Notes: generated by a model not told the origin, from the letters alone. A DNA stretch of 64,000 bases from Burkholderiales bacterium (GCA_017880775.1 JADGRQ010000021.1:1-64000); one strand, 5' to 3'. Counted from the first letter of the stretch, positions 37,885 through 47,304 are shown. Translations and numbers: made by a program.

Positions 37885-38433
37885 ATGAGCCGAACTGCCT
37901 GCAGCGCGGCCGCGCTTGCGCTGGTCATGAATCTTCTCGCGGCGGGGGCCGCCGGTGCTCAACAGGCGGCGGACCCCGGTGCGAACGTCATGCCGACTGC
38001 GGGCTTGCGCCTGTCGGATTACTCAGCGCCGACCCCGCTCGGTATTCCCGGTGCGCGGGTGATCGATACCCCTGAACTGCGCGAGCGCCTCGCCGGAGAG
38101 CTCCCGCCACTGCTATTCGACACGGCCGGTGGCACCGGGCACGACACCATACCGGGCGCGATCTGGTTGCCTGGCGCCGGGCTCGGCACCGGTTTTGACG
38201 ATGCACTCCGGCAGCAGCTCGAAAAGACGCTTACGCTCGTCACGGGCGGAGATCGCGCGCGACCACTCGTATTCTTCTGCGTCAGCCGTAACTGCTGGTT
38301 GTCGTACAACGCGACGCTGCGAGCGGTGCGTCTCGATTATCAGGTGTACTGGTACCGCGGCGGGCTGGAGGCCTGGCGTGCCGCAGGCGGCGAACTCGAG
38401 CCACCGAAGGCCATTTGGCGCAAGCCGCAATAG
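37885..38433 (+). CDS. CXXCW-motif rhodanese-like periplasmic protein
   Basis: The 182-residue protein has a signal peptide (ALALVMNLLAAGAAGAQQA) and a rhodanese-like layout: YSAPTPLGIPGARVIDT, then TIPGAIWLPGAGLG, LVFFCVSRNCWLSYNATLR, and YQVYWYRGGLEAWRAAGGE. This resembles the family named for a CXXCW motif and associated with PQQ-dependent dehydrogenases, but here four residues separate the cysteines. It is encoded against two flanking DsbA genes, which suggests a redox relation. No PQQ dehydrogenase lies in the window. Confidence 0.8.
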   Translation: MSRTACSAAALALVMNLLAAGAAGAQQAADPGANVMPTAGLRLSDYSAPTPLGIPGARVIDTPELRERLAGELPPLLFDTAGGTGHDTIPGAIWLPGAGLGTGFDDALRQQLEKTLTLVTGGDRARPLVFFCVSRNCWLSYNATLRAVRLDYQVYWYRGGLEAWRAAGGELEPPKAIWRKPQ

Positions 38434-38458
38434 CCTCGGCGCGGCGCTGCAAAGCAGT

Positions 38459-39106
38459 TTATTTCTGTGAGACCGGCTTGAGATCCTTGCGCGACAGGCC
38501 GATCAGGTACTCGGTGATTCCAAGCATTCCCTGCTGTGACCCACCCTGTTCGGCGCTCACTGTGTAGCGTCCCTGAACGGCCAGCAGCGGCACGCCGTCG
38601 AGGCGATACGCCACCGAGAGCTGGGCGGCGCGCTTGACCTTGCTACTGACGCCGAACGAGCGCGAGGTTTCCGCGAATTTCTTCGGATCGACCCCGTTTT
38701 TCGACAACCATTGATTCATCGCTTCGGCATTGTCGATCCGGAGGCTGTCGCGATGCAGGGCATCGAAGAATGGGCGATGCAGCCGCTCGAGTACGCCGAG
38801 CGCTTCGAACGTGTAGTAGATGCGGCCATGCGGTTCCCAGTTGGCGGAGAGCACCGCCGGCACGCGCTTGAACTCGACGTCGGCCGGCAGTTTTTTCGTC
38901 CACGCGTCCAGCGCCGGTTCGAGGCTGTAGCAGTGCGGGCAACCGTACCAGAAGAACTCGATCACCTCGACCCTGCCGGCACTCTCGACGGACTGCGCGG
39001 GCTTGAGCTCGGTGTAGTTGGCGCCGGGCCTGGGTTCCAGTTGTGCGAGCGCGAGCGCCGGCGCAAAGCCGAACAGGGCAACTGCCACTCTCAACCACTT
39101 GATCAT
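38459..39106 (-). CDS. dsbA: thiol:disulfide interchange protein DsbA
   Basis: The 215-residue protein has a signal peptide (RVAVALFGFAPALALAQ), active site FFWYGCPHCYSLEPAL, and the cis-Pro loop LDGVPLLAVQGRY. It oxidises cysteines of exported proteins in the periplasm. The order argS-SPOR-dsbA is, as far as I know, common in betaproteobacteria, so this is the ancestral copy and the CPVC paralogue at 37149 the derived one. It lies 50 bp after the SPOR gene. Confidence 0.94.
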   Translation of the reverse strand: MIKWLRVAVALFGFAPALALAQLEPRPGANYTELKPAQSVESAGRVEVIEFFWYGCPHCYSLEPALDAWTKKLPADVEFKRVPAVLSANWEPHGRIYYTFEALGVLERLHRPFFDALHRDSLRIDNAEAMNQWLSKNGVDPKKFAETSRSFGVSSKVKRAAQLSVAYRLDGVPLLAVQGRYTVSAEQGGSQQGMLGITEYLIGLSRKDLKPVSQK

Positions 39107-39156
39107 CGCTGACTCCTTCAGTTTGTCGAACGGTTCACGCGCAGTTCACGCGCGGG

Positions 39157-39753
39157 TTACTGCTTCGCCGCGGCATCCTTCAATCTGACCAGGCTCGCAT
39201 CCACTCCGTTCAACGCAAGCTGCGAACGCGCCTTGTTGAGCTCGTCGATCCGCCGGAACGGGCCCAGCCGCACGCGGTACCACGTGCCCTTGTCGGGCAG
39301 CGCGGTAGGCTCGACGCTCGATTCGAAGCCGAGAACTGCGAGCCTGGCCTTGAGGTTGTCGGCGTCGGCCGGGTTCTGGAACGAGCCCGCCTGCAGGAAG
39401 TAAACGTCCTTCGAGTCGGGTTGTTGACTCCTGGCAACCGCATCGAGCTCTTTTTCGCTCACCGGCTCCTCGCCGCCGGGCAGGATCTTGTAGAAATCGA
39501 ATTTCGGCTTCTCACCGCCGGGGGCCTTGCCCGCGGGCATGCCGGTGATCTGCGGCGGCGCCTTCGCCGCATCGCCGTCCTTCGCCGCCTGCGATTTTCC
39601 CTTGGTGCTGAACGGGAACGGCGTCTTGTTGAGGTAGAGCGCAATGCCCAGCGCGACCGCCAGGCCCACCACCAACCCGATGAACACGCCGAGCAGGAAA
39701 TTGCCGCCGGACTTCCCGCGCGGCGCGGCCTGCGACTTGCGTGCTTTCGCCAT
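39157..39753 (-). CDS. SPOR-domain membrane protein
   Basis: The 198-residue protein has a short basic cytoplasmic N-terminus, one membrane helix (NFLLGVFIGLVVGLAVALGI, about residues 18-38), a Pro/Lys-rich linker, and a C-terminal SPOR domain (VYFLQAGSFQNPADADNLKA, then GTWYRVRLGPF) that binds denuded septal peptidoglycan. It probably helps cell division. The ATG directly abuts the argS stop codon, so the two are translationally coupled. Confidence 0.92.
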   Translation of the reverse strand: MAKARKSQAAPRGKSGGNFLLGVFIGLVVGLAVALGIALYLNKTPFPFSTKGKSQAAKDGDAAKAPPQITGMPAGKAPGGEKPKFDFYKILPGGEEPVSEKELDAVARSQQPDSKDVYFLQAGSFQNPADADNLKARLAVLGFESSVEPTALPDKGTWYRVRLGPFRRIDELNKARSQLALNGVDASLVRLKDAAAKQ

Positions 39754-41394
39754 CTACATTCTCTCCGGCGCGCTCACGCCGAGCAGCGCGAGTCCGTTCG
39801 CCAGCACCTGGCGCACCGCTGCGCACAGCGCCAGCCGCGCAGCAGCGAGGGACGGATCCTCGACCAGAATACGCTCGTCATTATAGTAGCCGTGGAACTC
39901 GCCCGCGAGGGCGCGCACGAAAAACGCGATCGAATGCGGCGCAAGCTCGCGCGCCGCGGTGCTCACGGCCTCGGGATAATCGGCCAGCCGCCGCACCAGT
40001 GCGAGCTCGCGCTCGAGCGTGAGGGGCGCGAGCGACGCGCCGGCGAGTCCGGCGCGGTCACCGCCCCATTGCGCCAGCACACTGCATACGCGCGCGTGCG
40101 CGTACTGCACGTAGTACACCGGGTTCTCCTCGCTCTTGGCGAGGGCCAGATCGACGTCGAACACGAACTCGGAGTCGGCCCGGCGCGAGACCAGGAAGAA
40201 GCGCACCGCGTCGCGGCCAACCCAGTCGATGAGCTCGCGCAACGTGACATATTCGCCTGCGCGCTTGGAGATTTTCACCTCCTCGCCACTGCGCACCACC
40301 TTGACGAGGCTATGCAGCACGTAATCCGGGTAGCCCTGCGGGATGCCGATGCCGAGCGCCTGCAGACCGGCGCGCACCCGGGTGACGGTGCTGTGGTGGT
40401 CCGTTCCCTGCACGTTGATCACTTTGCTGAAGCCGCGCTCCCACTTGGTGACGTGATACGCGACGTCCGGAATAAAATAGGTGTAGCTGCCGTCGGACTT
40501 GCGCACCACGCGGTCCTTGTCGTCGCCGTACTCGGTGGTGCGCAGCCACAGCGCGCCGTCCTGCTCGTAAGTCTTGCCGCGGGCGGTCAGCGCCTTGACG
40601 ACGGCCTCGACCTTGCCGTCGGTGTACAGGCTCGATTCGAGGTAATAGACATCGAAGCGCACGCCGAACGCCTGCAGGTCGAGGTCCTGCTCCCTGCGCA
40701 GGGCGGCGACGCCGAAGCCGCGGACCGCTTCCAGGTCGTCCGCGTCGCCCTTGGCAGCCAGAAACGTGTCGGCGATCTCCTGGACGTACTCGCCGCGGTA
40801 TGCGTCCTCGGGCCAACCGGCCTCGCCCGGCCCGAGTCCCCGGGCGCGCGCCTGGATCGAGAGCGCGAGGTTCCTGATCTGCACGCCGGCATCGTTGTAA
40901 TAGAACTCACGCGTGACCGCATGCCCCTGCGTTTCGAGCAGTGCCGCGATCGCATCGCCGAGCGCCGCCTGGCGCCCGTGGCCGACGTGCAGCGGGCCGG
41001 TGGGATTCGCCGAAACGAACTCGACCTGGATCCGCTCTCCACCTGACGCGCTGCGCCCGAAGTCCTCGCCCTCGGCAAGCACGCGCTTCACGATCGCCAG
41101 CTTCGCACCCGCCGAGAGGCGAACGTTGAGAAAGCCCGCCCCCGCGATTTCAAGCGAATCGAACAGACCGCTTTGCGCGATCGCGCTGGCGGTTGCCGCG
41201 CGCAGTTGCTCCGCGATCTCGCGCGGTTTGCGCTTCAGTGTTCTCGCCAGCTGCAGCGCGATGTTGCATGCGAAATCGCCGTGTTCCGGATTGCGCGGCC
41301 GCTCAAGGTGAATCTCGACCGCGCTTGCGTCGGGCGTGATGGCCTTTGCGCCATCGGCAAGGATGCGCGCGAGAATGTCCTTGGGATCGTCCAT
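39754..41394 (-). CDS. argS: arginyl-tRNA synthetase
   Basis: The 546-residue class I synthetase has the HIGH-type motif [16 protein letters not shown], the KMSK-like [17 protein letters not shown], and a C-terminal anticodon-binding helical domain ending in SAPERM. The Arg-tRNA additional N-terminal domain ([18 protein letters not shown]) is present. The ATG at 41394 is preferred; a TTG five codons upstream is possible. It is the first gene of argS-SPOR-dsbA. Confidence 0.97.
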   Translation of the reverse strand: MDDPKDILARILADGAKAITPDASAVEIHLERPRNPEHGDFACNIALQLARTLKRKPREIAEQLRAATASAIAQSGLFDSLEIAGAGFLNVRLSAGAKLAIVKRVLAEGEDFGRSASGGERIQVEFVSANPTGPLHVGHGRQAALGDAIAALLETQGHAVTREFYYNDAGVQIRNLALSIQARARGLGPGEAGWPEDAYRGEYVQEIADTFLAAKGDADDLEAVRGFGVAALRREQDLDLQAFGVRFDVYYLESSLYTDGKVEAVVKALTARGKTYEQDGALWLRTTEYGDDKDRVVRKSDGSYTYFIPDVAYHVTKWERGFSKVINVQGTDHHSTVTRVRAGLQALGIGIPQGYPDYVLHSLVKVVRSGEEVKISKRAGEYVTLRELIDWVGRDAVRFFLVSRRADSEFVFDVDLALAKSEENPVYYVQYAHARVCSVLAQWGGDRAGLAGASLAPLTLERELALVRRLADYPEAVSTAARELAPHSIAFFVRALAGEFHGYYNDERILVEDPSLAAARLALCAAVRQVLANGLALLGVSAPERM

Positions 41395-41434
41395 GGGAAG
41401 GGGGCGCAATTATACCGGCGCGCCCTTCCAGCAA

Positions 41435-43603
41435 TCAGTCGGATTCAGTCGGATCGACGTCCAAGTGCCAGTGCACGTTGTTTGGCGCGCGCGCATACAG
41501 ATCGGACGACCAGCGCTTCAGGAACTCCTGCAACGCCGGGCGCGAGCGCGACTGCACCACCAGCTGCGCGCGCTCCAGGTCGGCGCGCCGGGTGAGGGTG
41601 TTCGGCGCCGGATCGAACATGCGCACCTCTTTGATGGAAGGCGCATGCGCGACGGCCGCGCGCAGGAATGCAAGCGCGTTCGCAAGGCGCGCACTCTCGG
41701 CGCGCAACGCCGCTTCGTACACGCAGGGCGGAAACCCCGCGGCTTCCCGCTCGGCCAGTTGCATGCGCGCGAACCCCGGGTAGTCGTGGCGCGCGAGCGC
41801 GGCGAACAGCGGATGTCCCGGAAAACGGGTCTGGACCAGCACCTCGCCGGGCCGGTCGTGCCGTCCGGCGCGCCCGGAGACTTGCAGCAACACCGAAAAC
41901 AGCCGTTCGGCGGCGCGATAGTCCGTCGAGAGCAGCGAATTGTCGACGTTCAGCACGCCGACCAGCGTGAGGCGCGGGAAATCGTGGCCCTTCGCGACCA
42001 GTTGCGTGCCGACCAGGATATCGCCGGTGCCACCGCGTACCGCGTCGAGCGTTCGCACCAGCTGCGCGCGGCGGCGCGCGATGTCGCGGTCGATGCGTAC
42101 GATGCGCCGGCCCGGGAACAACGCTTCCAGCGTCTCTTCGACGCGTTGGGTGCCGCGCCCGAGCGCGCGCAGGTCCGGGTTGCCGCATTGCGGGCAACGG
42201 CGCGGAATCGCCTCCTCCAGCCCGCAATGGTGGCAGCGCAGGCGGCGGTCGACGGCATGCAGCACGAGGTGAGCGGTGCAGCGCGGGCAGCCGCAGGCGT
42301 AACCACAGGCCGGGCACGCGAGCACCGGCGCATAGCCCCGGCGGTTGATGAACAACAGGCTCTGCTCGCCGCGCGCGAGGCGCGTCGAGATCGCGTCGAG
42401 CAGCGGTTTTGCGAGGCCGTGCTCGGCACGCTCCTCGCGCAGGTCCACCATTCGCACCTGCGGCTGGCGCGCTCCTGTTATTGCGCGCGACGGCAGTTCG
42501 ACCAGCTGATAACGCCCGGCGAGGGCATTGGCGTAGCTCTCGAGCGACGGGGTCGCCGAGCCCAGTACGATCGGCGCGTTGCGCTGGCTCGCGCGAAACA
42601 CCGCCACGTCGCGCGCCGAATAGCGCAAACCCTCCTGCTGCTTGAATGAGGTGTCGTGTTCCTCGTCGACCACCACCAGAGCGAGGCGCGGCAAAGGTGC
42701 GAGCACCGCCAGGCGGGTGCCGAGTACCACGCCTGCCTCGCCCCGGGCCGCGCGCAGCCAGGCGGCGGTGCGCGCCGAGTCTTCAAGTCCGCTATGCATC
42801 ACCGAGAGCACGCCTTCCGGGAACGCGCGGCGAAAGCGCGCCTCGAGTTGCGGCGTCAGGCTGATCTCGGGTACCAGCACCAGCGCCTGCCCGCCAGAGG
42901 CGAGCACGCGAGCGGTCAGATGAAGGTAGATCTCCGTCTTGCCGCTCCCGGTGATTCCGTAAAGCAGATGAGTGGCGAACTTCCCGAGCGACGGCAAAAT
43001 GCGTGCGAGCGCGGCTTCCTGTTCCTCAGTGAGCGCATGTTCCTCTACGAAGCGCGCATTCGAGCGCGGCGGTGCCGATACGGCCCAGCCGGCGGTGAGC
43101 AAGGCGCGCAGCGCAGTGCGCCTCGCGCCGCGTTCCGCCGGATCGGCGCCGAGCAAGGCTTCCTCTTCGAGCGCGTCGGCGCCTCGCAGCGACGCGAGCA
43201 ATTCGCGCTTGCGGCCCGGGCGCAGCGTTGCCGGGTCGGGCGCGTTGGCGCCGGCGCGATAAAAGCGCAGGTCCTCGCGCGGCAGGTTGCGCAGCGCGCG
43301 CAGGCGCGGCGGCAACGCCTGGACCACGGTTTCTCCGAGCGGGCGCTGATAGTAGCCGGCGCAGAAACGCACCAGTTCCAGCCATTCCCCCGGGAGCGGC
43401 TCGGCATCTCGCAGCACGCGCTCGATCGGGCGCAGCCGCTCGCGGGGCAGCTCGCTTGATGCCGCGCGCTCGAGCACCACGCCCACCACGCGACGCCTGC
43501 CGAAAGGAACGATCACGCGATCGCCGACTTGCACCTCGCCTTCGGCCACGTAATCGAACAGCGTTGGCAATGGGACGTCGAGCGCGATCCTGGCGATGTT
43601 CAT
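41435..43603 (-). CDS. priA: primosomal replication protein N' (PriA helicase)
   Basis: The 722-residue helicase restarts stalled replication forks. It contains the 3'-end DNA-binding domain at the N-terminus, Walker A LLYGITGSGKTEIYL, the DEAH-type box LVVVDEEHDTSFKQQEG, a zinc-binding insert with CPACGYACGCPRC and CHHCGLEEAIPRRCPQCG, and the helicase C-domain GTQLVAKGHDFPRLTLVGV. The length is normal. It is preceded by a 350-bp gap with DnaA-box-like sites and is downstream of hemE on the same strand. Confidence 0.97.
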   Translation of the reverse strand: MNIARIALDVPLPTLFDYVAEGEVQVGDRVIVPFGRRRVVGVVLERAASSELPRERLRPIERVLRDAEPLPGEWLELVRFCAGYYQRPLGETVVQALPPRLRALRNLPREDLRFYRAGANAPDPATLRPGRKRELLASLRGADALEEEALLGADPAERGARRTALRALLTAGWAVSAPPRSNARFVEEHALTEEQEAALARILPSLGKFATHLLYGITGSGKTEIYLHLTARVLASGGQALVLVPEISLTPQLEARFRRAFPEGVLSVMHSGLEDSARTAAWLRAARGEAGVVLGTRLAVLAPLPRLALVVVDEEHDTSFKQQEGLRYSARDVAVFRASQRNAPIVLGSATPSLESYANALAGRYQLVELPSRAITGARQPQVRMVDLREERAEHGLAKPLLDAISTRLARGEQSLLFINRRGYAPVLACPACGYACGCPRCTAHLVLHAVDRRLRCHHCGLEEAIPRRCPQCGNPDLRALGRGTQRVEETLEALFPGRRIVRIDRDIARRRAQLVRTLDAVRGGTGDILVGTQLVAKGHDFPRLTLVGVLNVDNSLLSTDYRAAERLFSVLLQVSGRAGRHDRPGEVLVQTRFPGHPLFAALARHDYPGFARMQLAEREAAGFPPCVYEAALRAESARLANALAFLRAAVAHAPSIKEVRMFDPAPNTLTRRADLERAQLVVQSRSRPALQEFLKRWSSDLYARAPNNVHWHLDVDPTESD

Positions 43604-43740
43604 GCGCTCTGCAAAAATGATTTCTCGAAAACGAATTCTTTCCGGTGGCCAACGGGTTAACGCGCCGAGTTCACTCGACGCCTTGCAAAACGGCCCGTAA
43701 CCCTTGCGCCAGAAACGTAATTCCGCAGACTTGAAAATCC

Positions 43741-43761
43741 TGTGGACAAATCTGTGGGTAA
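43741..43761 (-). promoter_or_regulatory. two DnaA-box-like 9-mers upstream of priA
   Basis: On the minus strand TTACCCACA (43761-43753) and TTGTCCACA (43749-43741) are four bases apart, in the same orientation. Each is one base from the strong DnaA box TTATCCACA. They lie in the 43604-43954 gap, about 140 bp upstream of the priA start. The rest of that gap holds a 14-bp palindrome and a terminator candidate. One-mismatch boxes occur by chance, so this is only a candidate. Confidence 0.4.
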
Positions 43762-43856
43762 GGCTGTCATCTGAGCGTAACTTCCCGGCGCATAAGGGAT
43801 TTTTTCCTGACCTGCCCTGCTGGATTAGGGTAAAGGTCGTTCACATTCATTGGGTT

Positions 43857-43870
43857 ACGGAGCGCTCCGT
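43857..43870. repeat. perfect 14-bp palindrome between hemE and priA
   Basis: ACGGAGCGCTCCGT reads the same on both strands. Six bases on, ATCGG(43876)...CCGAT forms a second small inverted repeat. Possible operator or leader hairpin for priA; no other support. Confidence 0.4.
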
Positions 43871-43944
43871 AGGGAATCGGCGTCAGACCGATGTTCTGAG
43901 GGCAATTCCGGATTTTTGTGCATAAGTCAAGCTCCATGCCCCAC

Positions 43945-43966
43945 AAAAACGCGCTCAGCCGGCGCG
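43945..43966 (-). terminator. hemE: weak intrinsic terminator overlapping the hemE stop
   Basis: On the minus strand CGCGC and GCGCG (43966-43962 and 43954-43950) form a five-pair GC stem with a seven-base loop that contains part of the hemE stop codon. Five T residues follow (43949-43945). The stem is short, so read-through into priA is likely. Confidence 0.4.
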
Positions 43967-45021
43967 CAATTTCCGGCTGTAAGCGCGCACTTCGTCAACC
44001 AGCGCCGCCACGCTCTCGACCGGTGTGTGTTGCGAGATTCCGTGGCCAAGATTGAAGACATGCCCGGGCGCCGCGCCGAACGCATCGAGCACGCGCCTGG
44101 CTTCGCCGCGCACGCGCTCGGGAGGCGCGAACAACGCAAGCGGATCCAGATTGCCTTGCAATGCGACACGCGCCCCGACGCGCTTGCGCGCCGCAGCGGG
44201 ATCGGTGGACCAATCCAGGCCCAACGCATCGCAACCGGAGTCGGCCATCGCTTCGAGCCATTGTCCGCCGCCTTTGGTGAACAGGATCACCGGCACGCGC
44301 CTGCCGTCGTTCTCGCGCGTGAGCTGCGCAATAACGCAGCGCGAATAGGCAAGCGAGAACTCGATGTAGCCGGCGGCGCTCAGATTGCCGCCCCAAGTGT
44401 CGAAGATCATCACCACCTGAGCCCCCGCTTCGATCTGCGCGTTCAGGTAGGTCGCGACCGACGCGGCATTGACTTCAAGAATGCGGTGCAGCAGGTCGGG
44501 CCGGCTGTAGAGCATGCGCTTCAGGGTCGCGAAATCCTCGCTGCCGCCGCCTTCGACCATGTAGCAGGCAAGCGTGTAGGGGCTGCCCGAAAAGCCGATC
44601 AGCGGCACGCGACCTGACAGCGCACGCCGGATCTCGCGCACCGCATCGAGTACATAGCGCAGGCTGCCCGCAGGGTCGGGCGGCGTGAGGGCGCGCACTG
44701 CCGCCTCGTCGCGCACCGGGCGCTCGAAACGCGGCCCCTCTCCGTCGGCGAAGTACAGTCCGAGGCCCATCGCGTCGGGCACGGTCAGGATGTCTGAAAA
44801 CAGGATCGCCGCATCCAGCGGGAAACGCTCCAGCGGCTGCAACGTCACTTCCGCCGCGAGCGCGGATGTCTTCGCGAGCGCGAGAAAGCTGCCCGCGCGC
44901 GCGCGGGTGGCGGTGTATTCAGGCAGGTAGCGTCCGGCCTGGCGCATCAGCCAGATCGGCGTGTACGGCACCGGCTCACGCGCCAGCGCGCGCAGGAGGA
45001 TGTCGTTTTCGAGCGGAGCGC

Positions 45022-45025
<4 letters not shown>
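43955..45025 (-). CDS. hemE: uroporphyrinogen decarboxylase
   Basis: The 356-residue enzyme decarboxylates uroporphyrinogen III to coproporphyrinogen III in haem synthesis. The motif [19 protein letters not shown] carries the substrate-binding Arg pair, and [20 protein letters not shown] is the second signature. The length is standard. The start is GTG at 45025, sharing bases with the stop of the EVE gene (GTGA). Longer in-frame starts would run through that gene and are rejected. Confidence 0.97.
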
Positions 45026-45492
<467 letters not shown>

Positions 45493-45519
45493 GCTGTATC
45501 GGTTTCCGCAAGGCGGGTG

Positions 45520-45547
45520 CACGGGAGGAGGCGGGCCTCCCCCCGTG
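45520..45547. repeat. GC-rich hairpin between 6S RNA and the EVE gene
   Basis: CACGGGAGGAGG (45520-45531) pairs with CCTCCCCCCGTG (45536-45547), one position being G-U, around CGGG. It is immediately 3' of the predicted end of 6S RNA on the minus strand. There is no T-run, so it may mark processing or protect the 3' end, or it may be a leader structure for the EVE gene. Confidence 0.45.
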
Positions 45548-45559
45548 ACGAAAATGGTG

Positions 45560-45745
45560 CCCCCCGCTCTTGCCGGTGGGCTCCAGTCCCGAACCCTTTG
45601 GGTTCAGGTCGGTCGCATTCCGGTCACATCAGGTTCATCGGCACGCCGTGAGGCGCGGGACGATCACAACAGTGACGCCGTGGTCTGCAACCTAATGCCG
45701 CTATCGGTTCGGAAAATTAGAGCCCGGTCGAACAAAGCAGGGGAC
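45560..45745 (-). ncRNA. ssrS: 6S RNA
   Basis: The minus strand between zapA and the EVE gene carries the 6S hallmark ACCTGAACCCAAAGGGTTC, equivalent to the E. coli CCTTGAACCAAGGGTTCAAG hairpin. The ends form the long closing stem: CCCCTGCTTTG...CCGGGCTC at the 5' end pairs with GAGCCCACCGG...GAGCGGGG at the 3' end, giving about 185 nt, the normal size. A position downstream of zapA is the classic proteobacterial one. 6S RNA sequesters sigma-70 holoenzyme in stationary phase. End points are estimated from the stem. Confidence 0.85.
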
Positions 45746-45769
45746 GTTGTAATGGCGCCCATACCGACA

Positions 45770-46081
45770 CTAAAAGAGTTTCTCCTGTTGCGCAAGGGCT
45801 GCGTCGAGCGATGCCTCGATCGAGGCGATCTTGCCCCTGGCTTTGCCGATGTCAAAGCCGTTGCCGAGACGGGTGGTGAGAAGTTCGTGCGCGATGTTGA
45901 GCGCGGCCATAACGGCGATGCGCTCGGTGCCGCTCACCTTGGCCGTCTTCTTGATTTCACCCATCTTGGCGTCGAGGTACGCCACCGCCTGCATCAGCGC
46001 CTCGCGCTCGTTGTCCTCGCAGGCGACGCGGTAGGTGCGACCGAGGATGCTCACCTCGATGGTCTTGGGGTTGTCCGCCAT
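45770..46081 (-). CDS. zapA: cell division protein ZapA
   Basis: The 103-residue protein starts ADNPKTIEVSILGRTYRVAC, the ZapA beta-strand domain, followed by a helix-rich C-terminus (ERIAVMAALNIAHELLTTR) that forms the tetrameric coiled coil. It bundles FtsZ at the division site. The ATG at 46081 begins the family-typical N-terminus. It lies 10 bases downstream of zapB, with 6S RNA following. Confidence 0.93.
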   Translation of the reverse strand: MADNPKTIEVSILGRTYRVACEDNEREALMQAVAYLDAKMGEIKKTAKVSGTERIAVMAALNIAHELLTTRLGNGFDIGKARGKIASIEASLDAALAQQEKLF

Positions 46082-46091
46082 TGGGGTGGGA

Positions 46092-46283
46092 CTATTCCGG
46101 CAGGCGCGCGAGCAGGTTTTCAAGCTTGTCGCGTGCGCCGTCGATCTTTTCGTTCAGCCGCTTGGCATCGTTATTCGCTGCGGCGAGCTGCTGGCGCAAT
46201 TCGAGGTTCTCGGCGCGCAGGCGTTCGCATAAATGAACGAACTGCGAAACCTTGCCTTCAAGGGATTCGAACGCCTCATCCAT
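46092..46283 (-). CDS. zapB: ZapB-like/DUF904 cell division coiled-coil protein
   Basis: The 63-residue protein is one continuous coiled coil (FESLEGKVSQFVHLCERLRA, then ENLELRQQLAAANNDAKRL), the small family found upstream of zapA. The ATG at 46283 is chosen over one 12 codons upstream because it gives the family length and because the promoter at 46319-46290 would start transcription at it. If that is right, the mRNA is leaderless. Confidence 0.85.
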   Translation of the reverse strand: MDEAFESLEGKVSQFVHLCERLRAENLELRQQLAAANNDAKRLNEKIDGARDKLENLLARLPE

Positions 46284-46289
46284 CTGAAC

Positions 46290-46319
46290 ACTATAGAGGG
46301 AGATTTTCCGCTGCGTCAA
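46290..46319 (-). promoter_or_regulatory. sigma-70 promoter of zapB-zapA-6S
   Basis: On the minus strand TTGACG (46319-46314) and TATAGT (46295-46290) are 18 bp apart. The expected start, seven bases after the last T, is the A of the zapB ATG at 46283. Confidence 0.65.
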
Positions 46320-46356
46320 GCAATAAGGGGTGCTTCTGAATGTTTTTGATTATCTT

Positions 46357-47256
46357 TCAGCGGGTAGCGCTCGCACCTGCCTTGGGCGGCTGTCGCCGCC
46401 GGGCGCGCACGGCCTCGAAATCGGTGCAAACCAGTTCCGCGCCGTCGAGCACCCGCGGAGTATGGCGCGCCAGCAAATCGGCGGGAACCTCGAACAGGTT
46501 GCCCGCGCGTACCGCGGCCATGGACGGAAACGCGAGCCATGGCGTTCGCCAGCCATTCGTCGAGGCGCCGGCGAGGATCACTTCCGGGTCGGCTGCGAGG
46601 ACCGCCTCGCGATCGACGAGCGGGGCGCGCACCGGCAGCCCGGCGAACACATTTTCTCCGCCGCACAGGCGCAGCACCTTGCTGATCAGCTGTGCACCGT
46701 TCACCGTGATGAGCGGTGCCCCCGACACCTGGAAAAACACGCGCACCGGCGGGCGTTGCGCATAGCGGCGCGCAAGATCTGCCGCGCGCGCGCGAAACGC
46801 CTGCGCTGCCTGCCCGGCGGGACCGCTGCGGCCGGTGAGCGTTCCGAGCACCTCGAGTGCGCGCGCGATGTCCTCCAGTTCGCGTTGCTCGGACTGGAAC
46901 ACCGGCACCCCGAGCGAGGCGAGGCGCTCGAGTTGGCGCCGGTGGCTGGCGCTCGACCACGCGACGGCCAGGTCGGGCTTGAGAGCGAGGATGCGTTCCA
47001 GATCGAGCGTGGCGTTGTCGCCGACGCGCGGCAACGCGCGGGCCTCGGGCGGGAAGTTCGAGTACTCCAGCGCGCCGACGACTTTCGCCCCCGCGCCGGC
47101 GGCGAACAGCAGCTCGGTGAGGTGCGGCGCGAGGCTCACGATGCGCTCGGCGGGCCGCGCCAGCCGCAGCGTGTGCCCGGCGTCGTCGCGTACCTCGATC
47201 TGCGCCTGCGCGCCCGCGGCTGCAAGCATTGCGGCAAGAAGGATGACGCTGCGCAT
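46357..47256 (-). CDS. btuF: cobalamin ABC transporter substrate-binding protein
   Basis: The 299-residue protein has a signal peptide (SVILLAAMLAAAGAQAQ) and a BtuF-like fold: RIVSLAPHLTELLFAAGAGA, VGALEYSNFPPEARALPRVG, and ERILALKPDLAVAW. It would deliver vitamin B12 to BtuCD in the inner membrane. It is divergent from the riboswitch-controlled BtuB-type receptor. Neither btuC nor btuD is in the window. The C-terminus ends in a basic RARRRQPP tail. Confidence 0.88.
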   Translation of the reverse strand: MRSVILLAAMLAAAGAQAQIEVRDDAGHTLRLARPAERIVSLAPHLTELLFAAGAGAKVVGALEYSNFPPEARALPRVGDNATLDLERILALKPDLAVAWSSASHRRQLERLASLGVPVFQSEQRELEDIARALEVLGTLTGRSGPAGQAAQAFRARAADLARRYAQRPPVRVFFQVSGAPLITVNGAQLISKVLRLCGGENVFAGLPVRAPLVDREAVLAADPEVILAGASTNGWRTPWLAFPSMAAVRAGNLFEVPADLLARHTPRVLDGAELVCTDFEAVRARRRQPPKAGASATR

Positions 47257-47271
47257 CCGAGCTCTTATAAT
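47243..47271 (+). promoter_or_regulatory. promoter of the cobalamin riboswitch transcript
   Basis: ATGACG (47243-47248) is followed after 17 bp by a consensus TATAAT (47266-47271). Transcription would begin near 47278, shortly before the riboswitch. The -35 and spacer lie inside the 5' end of the divergent btuF gene. Confidence 0.6.
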
Positions 47272-47304
47272 CCGAAGCGAGCCGGGATAGAAGCCCCGGC
47301 GAGT

